64,000 nucleotides of DNA from Neobacillus cucumis (GTDB lineage: Bacteria; Bacillota; Bacilli; Bacillales_B; DSM-18226): NCBI RefSeq assembly GCF_023715505.1, contig NZ_JAMBOH010000008.1, forward strand, positions 172,340-236,339. The letters are read 5' to 3'. Below the pieces are notes generated by a model, which was not told the origin of the DNA, did not search any database, and was given only the letters and a program-made list of their open reading frames with translations. Of this stretch, positions 55,950-64,000 are shown in pieces. Each line of letters begins with the position of its first letter. Position 1 is the stretch's first letter. The position numbers and the translations under genes are program-made.

Positions 55950-57086
55950 ATGAAATTTATCATCCAGCGGGACCGATTAGTTCAAAGTGTTCAAGAGGTA
56001 ATGAAGGCTGTCACATCCAGAACGACGATACCAATCTTAACGGGGATTAAAATTACAGCAACAGCTGAGGGAGTTACTCTAACCGGAAGTGACTCAGATA
56101 TATCAATTGAATCGTTTATTCCAAAAGAGGTTGCTGGAGATGAAATTGTTGAAATCAGACAAACTGGTGCGATTGTCCTCCAAGCTAAATTTTTTAGTGA
56201 AATCGTTAAGAAGCTACCTACCGATACAGTTGAAATCGAAGTCTTAGGCTCGTTACAAACCGTGATTCGCTCTGGTAAGTCAGAATTTAACCTAAACGGT
56301 CTTGATGCAGAAGAATATCCACATCTTCCGCAAATTGAAGAGAACAACAAATTTCATATTGCAACCGATCTTTTAAAAGCGATGATCCGTCAAACACATT
56401 TTGCAGTGTCCACCTCAGAAACACGCCCCATCTTGACAGGTGTAAACTGGCAGATCGAAAATGAGGAATTAACCTGTATTGCAACAGACAGCCATCGTCT
56501 TGCATTAAGAAAAGCTAAAATTGAAACAGAAAATCATGAAAACTATAATGTGGTTATTCCTGGAAAAAGTTTAAATGAATTAAGTAAAATTATTGATGAC
56601 TCGCATGAATTAATTGATATTGTTATTACAGAAAATCAAATTTTATTTAAAGCAAAGCATTTATTATTTTTCTCAAGATTATTAGAAGGAAACTATCCTG
56701 ATACTTCTAGATTAATTCCAAATGAAAGTAAAACCGAGGTAACCGTAAATACCAAGGAATTCTTACAGGCTATTGACCGTGCTTCCCTCTTAGCACGCGA
56801 AGGAAGAAATAATGTGGTTAAGTTGTCCACGTTTGATGAAGGAACCATTGAAATATCTTCGAATACACCGGAAATCGGGAAAGTAGTAGAGGAAATTCAA
56901 AGCCAGTCCATTGATGGTGAAGAGTTGAAAATTTCTTTTAGTGCAAAATATATGATGGATGCCCTTAAGGCATTTGAAGGAACGGATATTAAAGTAAGCT
57001 TTACTGGTGCGATGCGTCCGTTTGTTATTCGTCCACTTCATGATGAAACTATTTTGCAGCTTATTTTACCAGTAAGGACATACTAA
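55950..57086 (+). CDS. dnaN: DNA polymerase III beta sliding clamp
   Basis: 378 residues, three repeated clamp domains (about 1-125, 126-245, 246-378). MKFIIQRDRLVQSVQEVMKA is the typical start, and the end LILPVRTY is the conserved C-terminus near the peptide-binding pocket. GGAGG lies about ten bases before the ATG. Second gene of dnaA-dnaN. Confidence 0.98.
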   Translation: MKFIIQRDRLVQSVQEVMKAVTSRTTIPILTGIKITATAEGVTLTGSDSDISIESFIPKEVAGDEIVEIRQTGAIVLQAKFFSEIVKKLPTDTVEIEVLGSLQTVIRSGKSEFNLNGLDAEEYPHLPQIEENNKFHIATDLLKAMIRQTHFAVSTSETRPILTGVNWQIENEELTCIATDSHRLALRKAKIETENHENYNVVIPGKSLNELSKIIDDSHELIDIVITENQILFKAKHLLFFSRLLEGNYPDTSRLIPNESKTEVTVNTKEFLQAIDRASLLAREGRNNVVKLSTFDEGTIEISSNTPEIGKVVEEIQSQSIDGEELKISFSAKYMMDALKAFEGTDIKVSFTGAMRPFVIRPLHDETILQLILPVRTY

Positions 57087-57109
57087 TCAACGAAGCTTAC
57101 AACCTATAC

Positions 57110-57137
57110 GCCACCATCTTTTTGGTGGCTATCTTTA
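57110..57137 (+). terminator. Terminator after dnaN
   Basis: GCCACC pairs with GGTGGC around eight bases, then TATCTTTA. Moderate strength. Confidence 0.6.
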
Positions 57138-57267
57138 TGTAACAGAAGGTTTTTTTCGATGCAGTCCTAATCGTTTGCTATTATTTTTTTCGAGTTTCCT
57201 TTGTGTCCGACTCATTTTTTTAGTAAAATAAAGTATTGGGACCATTTTTAGAAATGAGGATGAAAAG

Positions 57268-57483
57268 ATGCCTGAAAAAATTAAATTGGATACCGAATAT
57301 ATTACATTAGGGCAATTTTTAAAGCTGGCTGATGTAATCCAGACAGGCGGTATGGCCAAATGGTTTTTGAGTGAGCATGAAATATTTATCAATGGTGAGC
57401 AAGACCAAAGAAGAGGAAGAAAGCTCCGCGTTGGTGACACAGTCCAGATAGCCGGCTTTGGAGAATTTGTGATTAGCGAGTAG
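57268..57483 (+). CDS. yaaA: YaaA, S4-domain RNA-binding protein
   Basis: 71 residues, one S4 domain: ITLGQFLKLADVIQTGGMAK and INGEQDQRRGRKLRVGD. In B. subtilis YaaA is linked to 50S assembly. GAGGATG before the ATG. It precedes recF by 18 bases, same operon. Confidence 0.95.
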   Translation: MPEKIKLDTEYITLGQFLKLADVIQTGGMAKWFLSEHEIFINGEQDQRRGRKLRVGDTVQIAGFGEFVISE

Positions 57484-57501
57484 CTAAAGGATGTTGTTAC
57501 C

Positions 57502-58620
57502 ATGTTTATAGAGAAATTAGCACTTAAAAATTATCGGAACTATGACGAATTATTCGTAGAGTTTGAAAATAAAGTAAATGTTATTTTGGGTGAAAATGCC
57601 CAAGGAAAAACGAATGTGATGGAATCCATCTATGTGTTAGCAATGGCCAAGTCTCACCGCACATCGAACGATAAAGAACTTATTCGCTGGGACCAGGAGT
57701 ATGCTAAAATAGAGGGAAGGATTCAAAAACAACACAGCTCTCTGCCCCTCGAGCTGGTTATTTCTAAAAAGGGAAAAAAAGCCAGGTGCAATCATATTGA
57801 ACAGCAAAAATTAAGTCAATACGTTGGAAACATGAATGTGGTCATGTTTGCACCCGAGGATTTAAATATTGTTAAAGGCAGCCCACAAGTACGGAGACGA
57901 TTTATTGATATGGAAATTGGCCAGGTATCGCCAATTTATCTACATGATATGAGTCAATATCAAAAAATACTTCAACAACGCAACCATTATTTAAAAATGA
58001 TGCAAATCAAAAAACAAAACGATCCAACTATGCTCGAGGTCTTAACCGAGCAATTTATTGACATGGCTGTGAAAGTGGTTAAAAAGAGATTTGAATTCCT
58101 GAGATTACTTGAAAATTGGGCGAAACCTATTCATCAAGGAATTTCAAGAGGCTTAGAAACACTTGAAATTATGTATAAACCTTCAGTAGAGGTATTAGAA
58201 GGCCAAGATTTGTCGAAAATGATAGAAAGCTTTCAGGAAAAATTTTCTAAGGTAAGAACAAGGGAAATGGAGCGAGGTACGACCCTGTTTGGTCCCCATC
58301 GTGATGACTTATTGTTTTTCGTTAATGGAAGGGATGTTCAAACCTTTGGTTCCCAAGGGCAGCAACGAACAACGGCCCTCTCTGTTAAACTTGCTGAAAT
58401 TGAATTGATTCATAATGAAATTGGGGAGTATCCGATTCTTTTGCTTGATGATGTTTTATCCGAATTAGATGATTACAGGCAATCCCATTTGCTCAATACC
58501 ATTCAAGGGAGAGTTCAGACATTTGTAACCACAACAAGTGTCGAAGGAATTGATCATCAGACTTTGAAAGATGCTTCAACCTATATCGTGCAGGCAGGCA
58601 CCATAAAGAAGGTTAATTGA
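57502..58620 (+). CDS. recF: RecF, recombination mediator ATPase
   Basis: 372 residues. Walker [14 protein letters not shown], signature [16 protein letters not shown] and Walker [14 protein letters not shown]: an SMC-like ATPase head. It helps load RecA at gaps. Operon with yaaA and remB. Confidence 0.97.
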   Translation: MFIEKLALKNYRNYDELFVEFENKVNVILGENAQGKTNVMESIYVLAMAKSHRTSNDKELIRWDQEYAKIEGRIQKQHSSLPLELVISKKGKKARCNHIEQQKLSQYVGNMNVVMFAPEDLNIVKGSPQVRRRFIDMEIGQVSPIYLHDMSQYQKILQQRNHYLKMMQIKKQNDPTMLEVLTEQFIDMAVKVVKKRFEFLRLLENWAKPIHQGISRGLETLEIMYKPSVEVLEGQDLSKMIESFQEKFSKVRTREMERGTTLFGPHRDDLLFFVNGRDVQTFGSQGQQRTTALSVKLAEIELIHNEIGEYPILLLDDVLSELDDYRQSHLLNTIQGRVQTFVTTTSVEGIDHQTLKDASTYIVQAGTIKKVN

Positions 58621-58629
58621 GGTGGGCCA

Positions 58630-58878
58630 ATGTATATTCACATCGGGGAAGACTTAAATATTAGGGCAAAGGATATTATCTCAATATTAGATAAAGAAAG
58701 TGCTAATCAATCAACATTGGTGAAAGAATTTTTAAAACAGCAAAGTGAACGAGTCATTAACTTGTCTAAAAACCCCTATAAATCAGTCATTATTACATAT
58801 GACAAGGTTTATTTATCCCCCATTGCTTCAGGAACATTAAAGAAACGATCAAATCAAATGAGTATACATGAATTTTAA
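58630..58878 (+). CDS. remB: RemB (YaaB), DUF370 DNA-binding regulator
   Basis: 82 residues. MYIHIGEDLNIRAKDIISIL and KSVIITYDKVYLSPIASGTL are typical of the RemA/RemB family, which forms rings binding DNA and activates biofilm genes in B. subtilis. GAGGTG before the ATG, ten bases after recF. Confidence 0.93.
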   Translation: MYIHIGEDLNIRAKDIISILDKESANQSTLVKEFLKQQSERVINLSKNPYKSVIITYDKVYLSPIASGTLKKRSNQMSIHEF

Positions 58879-58936
58879 TATAAATTTTTATGGCTTTAGT
58901 TTTTTTAGAGATATTTTTGTAAGAAGGTGCAGGTGA

Positions 58937-60868
<1,932 letters not shown>

Positions 60869-60890
60869 AAGGCGGAGGGAGGTAGGTAAT

Positions 60891-63428
60891 ATGACTGAAA
60901 CACCCAATTCAAAAGTAAGCGAAATTAATATTAGTCAGGAAATGAAATCATCTTTTCTTGACTATGCGATGAGTGTTATTGTTTCTCGTGCCCTTCCAGA
61001 TGTTAGAGATGGGTTAAAACCGGTTCATCGCCGTATTTTATATGCCATGCATGACCTTGGCATCCATGCAGACAAACCATATAAAAAGTCTGCCCGTATC
61101 GTCGGGGATGTTATCGGTAAATATCATCCACATGGTGATTCTGCTGTTTATGAAACCATGGTCCGGATGGCACAGGATTTTAACTATCGTTATATGCTGG
61201 TTGATGGTCATGGGAACTTTGGGTCTGTTGATGGGGACTCAGCAGCTGCAATGCGTTATACAGAATCAAGAATGTCCAAGATCTCCATGGAACTATTAAG
61301 AGATTTAAACAAAGATACTATTGATTATCAAGACAACTATGATGGTGAGGAAAGAGAGCCAGTTGTTCTGCCGGCGCGATTCCCCAACCTTTTAGTAAAT
61401 GGGACTACCGGGATTGCGGTGGGGATGGCAACAAATATTCCGCCGCATCAATTAGGTGAAGTCATTGATGGTGTATTGGCGGTAAGCCGCGACCCAGAAA
61501 TCACTATACAAGAATTGATGGAAATTATCCCAGGTCCGGATTTCCCAACAGGCGGTATCATTATTGGCCGGAGTGGAATTAGAAAAGCATATGAAACAGG
61601 CCGCGGTTCGATCATCATCCGTGCTAAAGTTGAGATTGAACAGAAATCCAACGGAAAAGAAGTAATTATCGTTAATGAGATTCCATATCAAGTAAATAAA
61701 GCGAAACTAATTGAAAAAATCGCTGAGTTAGCCCGTGATAAAAAGATTGAAGGCATCACCGACCTCAGAGATGAATCTGACCGCCGGGGAATGCGCATTG
61801 TTATTGAGGTCCGTAAAGATGCGAATTCCAATGTACTTTTAAATAACTTATATAAACAAACAGCCTTGCAAACCAGTTTTGGTATAAACACATTGGCACT
61901 AGTCGATGGGCAGCCGAAGGTGTTAAACCTAAAGCAATGTTTAGTCTATTATTTAGAGCACCAAAAAGTGGTTATTCGCCGAAGAACATTGTTTGAATTA
62001 AACAAGGCAGAGGCCCGGGCACATATTTTAGAAGGATTAAGAATTGCACTAGATAATTTAGATGCTGTCATTACCTTGATCCGAAACTCCCGTACAACTG
62101 ATATTGCCCGTGAAGGTTTAATGACCCAGTTTAATCTTTCTGAAAAACAAGCTCAGGCCATTCTAGATATGCGTTTGCAGCGGTTAACAGGATTAGAAAG
62201 AGAAAAAATTGAGGAAGAATTCCAAAATTTGATGAAGCTTATTGCTGAACTAAAAGCAATTTTAGCTGACGAAGAGAAGATTCTTGATATTATTCGTGAA
62301 GAATTATTAGAAATTAAAGAACGTTTTAATGATAAACGCCGGACAGAAATTGTTATGGGCGGCATCGAGAATATCGAAGATGAGGATTTAATCCCTCGGG
62401 AAAATGTTGTTATTTCGTTGACCCATAATGGCTATATTAAACGTCTCCCAGTGTCTACTTATCGTGCACAGAGACGTGGCGGCCGCGGTATACAAGGAAT
62501 GGGTACAAATGAAGATGATTTTGTTGAACATTTAATTACTACCTCTTCCCATGATACCATCCTATTCTTTACCAATAAAGGTAAGGTATATCGTTCCAAG
62601 GGCTATGAGATACCAGAGTATAGCAGGACAGCTAAAGGGATTCCAATTATAAATCTGCTTGGTATCGAAAAAGGTGAATGGATCAATGCAATTATCCCTG
62701 TTGAGGAATTTGTGGACGATTGGTTCTTGTTCTTCACAACAAGAGAAGGGATCTCAAAACGTTCACCACTGTCCTCCTTCGCTCATATCCGCAACAATGG
62801 TTTAATCGCCTTAAGTCTGCGCGAAGGGGATGAATTAATCTCTGTGCGCCTGACTGATGGGACCAAACATATTATTATTGGAACTAAGAAAGGGATGCTA
62901 ATCCATTTCCCTGAGACGGATGTTCGGTCAATGGGCCGTACTGCAACAGGTGTTAAAGGAATTACCCTTGATTCCGATGACGAAGTTGTGGGAATGGAAG
63001 TGATTGAAGAAGATAATGACGTACTAATTGTAACCAAAAACGGTTATGGAAAACGTACACCTGCTTCTGAATACCGCATTCAAGGCCGTGGTGGTAAAGG
63101 GATCAAGACCTGCCATGTAACTGATAAAAACGGTAATTTGGTATCAATGAGGGCAGTAACTGGTGAAGAGGATCTTATGCTGATTACCACAGGTGGTGTA
63201 TTGATCCGAACCGATGTTGCAGGTATTTCTCAGATGGGACGAAATACACAAGGTGTTAAATTGATTAGTCTGAAGGAAAGTGAAAACGAGTTTGTTGCAA
63301 CCGTTGCAAAGGTTGAAAAAGAAGAAGATGAAGAAGATGAGCAAACAGTTGAAAATAGTTCAGATGATAGCAATGAAACAATCCTCGATGAAGGTCAAGA
63401 TGACAGTCCTCCTGAAGGTGAAGAGTAA
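60891..63428 (+). CDS. gyrA: DNA gyrase subunit A
   Basis: 845 residues. N-terminal cleavage domain with [17 protein letters not shown] (quinolone region, with the usual Ser and Glu residues) and the catalytic Tyr in MRYTES. The C-terminal beta-pinwheel has the GyrA box QRRGGRG, and the tail is very acidic (EEDEEDEQ...GEE). GGAGGGAGG before the ATG. Confidence 0.98.
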   Translation: MTETPNSKVSEINISQEMKSSFLDYAMSVIVSRALPDVRDGLKPVHRRILYAMHDLGIHADKPYKKSARIVGDVIGKYHPHGDSAVYETMVRMAQDFNYRYMLVDGHGNFGSVDGDSAAAMRYTESRMSKISMELLRDLNKDTIDYQDNYDGEEREPVVLPARFPNLLVNGTTGIAVGMATNIPPHQLGEVIDGVLAVSRDPEITIQELMEIIPGPDFPTGGIIIGRSGIRKAYETGRGSIIIRAKVEIEQKSNGKEVIIVNEIPYQVNKAKLIEKIAELARDKKIEGITDLRDESDRRGMRIVIEVRKDANSNVLLNNLYKQTALQTSFGINTLALVDGQPKVLNLKQCLVYYLEHQKVVIRRRTLFELNKAEARAHILEGLRIALDNLDAVITLIRNSRTTDIAREGLMTQFNLSEKQAQAILDMRLQRLTGLEREKIEEEFQNLMKLIAELKAILADEEKILDIIREELLEIKERFNDKRRTEIVMGGIENIEDEDLIPRENVVISLTHNGYIKRLPVSTYRAQRRGGRGIQGMGTNEDDFVEHLITTSSHDTILFFTNKGKVYRSKGYEIPEYSRTAKGIPIINLLGIEKGEWINAIIPVEEFVDDWFLFFTTREGISKRSPLSSFAHIRNNGLIALSLREGDELISVRLTDGTKHIIIGTKKGMLIHFPETDVRSMGRTATGVKGITLDSDDEVVGMEVIEEDNDVLIVTKNGYGKRTPASEYRIQGRGGKGIKTCHVTDKNGNLVSMRAVTGEEDLMLITTGGVLIRTDVAGISQMGRNTQGVKLISLKESENEFVATVAKVEKEEDEEDEQTVENSSDDSNETILDEGQDDSPPEGEE

Positions 63429-63440
63429 TATAGATAAAGA

Positions 63441-63467
63441 GGAGCACTTACATGTGCTCCTTTTATT
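63441..63467 (+). terminator. Terminator after gyrA
   Basis: AGGAGCAC and GTGCTCCT form a perfect stem around six bases, followed by TTTATT. Confidence 0.9.
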
Positions 63468-63520
63468 ATGACTAAAAGTAAATAAAAATATATTATCTTC
63501 TAAGAAATTTTAAAATAGTG

Positions 63521-63549
63521 TTGACTCAATTTGATATAGGTGGTATATT
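63521..63549 (+). promoter_or_regulatory. rRNA operon promoter
   Basis: TTGACT, 17-base spacer, TATATT. A GTCGC..GCGAC hairpin and a boxA-like TGTTCTTTGAAAACT follow in the leader at 63556-63590. Confidence 0.8.
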
Positions 63550-63671
63550 AATTAAGTCGCTTCGGGGCGACGGATTGTTCTTTGAAAACTAAACAAACAA
63601 AAACGTCAACAAACATAATATTAGTTTCTATTATAGAAACTAAGCCAACGTAACAAATTGAGCTAATCAAC

Positions 63672-64000
<329 letters not shown>

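Overview
The window is a chromosomal origin region from a low-GC, spore-forming Bacillaceae. Gene order from rlmH through walRK, purA, dnaB, gdpP, rpsF, parAB, noc, mnmG, mnmE, spoIIIJ, rnpA, rpmH, dnaA, dnaN, recF, gyrB and gyrA to an rRNA operon follows Bacillus subtilis closely. The start of the 16S rRNA gene looks Bacillus/Neobacillus-like, which is an impression from memory and not a search. oriC lies on both sides of dnaA (about 53.9-55.9 kb). Nearly all core genes left of it are on the minus strand and those right of it on the plus strand, so transcription runs with replication.

Layout. 0-14 kb is accessory: the end of rsbQ with rsbP (energy-stress input to sigma-B), a Gfo/Idh/MocA-like protein, an SDR, a complete GlcNAc locus (nagE divergent from nagA-nagB-nagR, with two NagR-type operators each over a promoter), LacI, Lrp and LysR regulators, a metallo-beta-lactamase-fold protein, a YocH-like wall protein and a 50-residue small protein. 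14-18 kb is a five-gene operon of bioY, an acyl-CoA ligase, a thiolase and two hot-dog dehydratase subunits, behind a BirA-type operator. 18-28 kb holds rlmH, a CxxH/CxxC small protein whose gene carries DnaA boxes, htrC, the walRKHIJ operon and a LysM-G5-M23 peptidase.

28-29 kb has four tRNA genes (Lys, Glu, Asp, Phe) and a tRNA-Lys fragment. 29-43 kb holds purA, dnaB, rplI-gdpP-yybS, rpsF-ssb-rpsR with an S6:S18-type leader, ychF, yyaE, yyzM, an MscS channel, yyaC and a DUF554 protein. 43-53 kb is parB-parA, noc, rsmG-mnmG-mnmE, jag-spoIIIJ, rnpA and rpmH. 54-64 kb is dnaA, dnaN, yaaA, recF, remB, gyrB, gyrA and the first 329 bases of a 16S rRNA gene.

Themes. Chromosome dynamics dominate: oriC with a DnaA-trio, two distal DnaA-box clusters, and two perfect 16-bp parS sites inside the parB and walK coding sequences. 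A family of long imperfect palindromic intergenic repeats occurs at six loci in both orientations. The least explained items are the biotin-regulated acyl-chain operon, whose thiolase lacks its second catalytic cysteine; the Gfo/Idh/MocA protein without its EKP lysine; the DnaA-box-bearing small gene; and the repeat array beside oriC.
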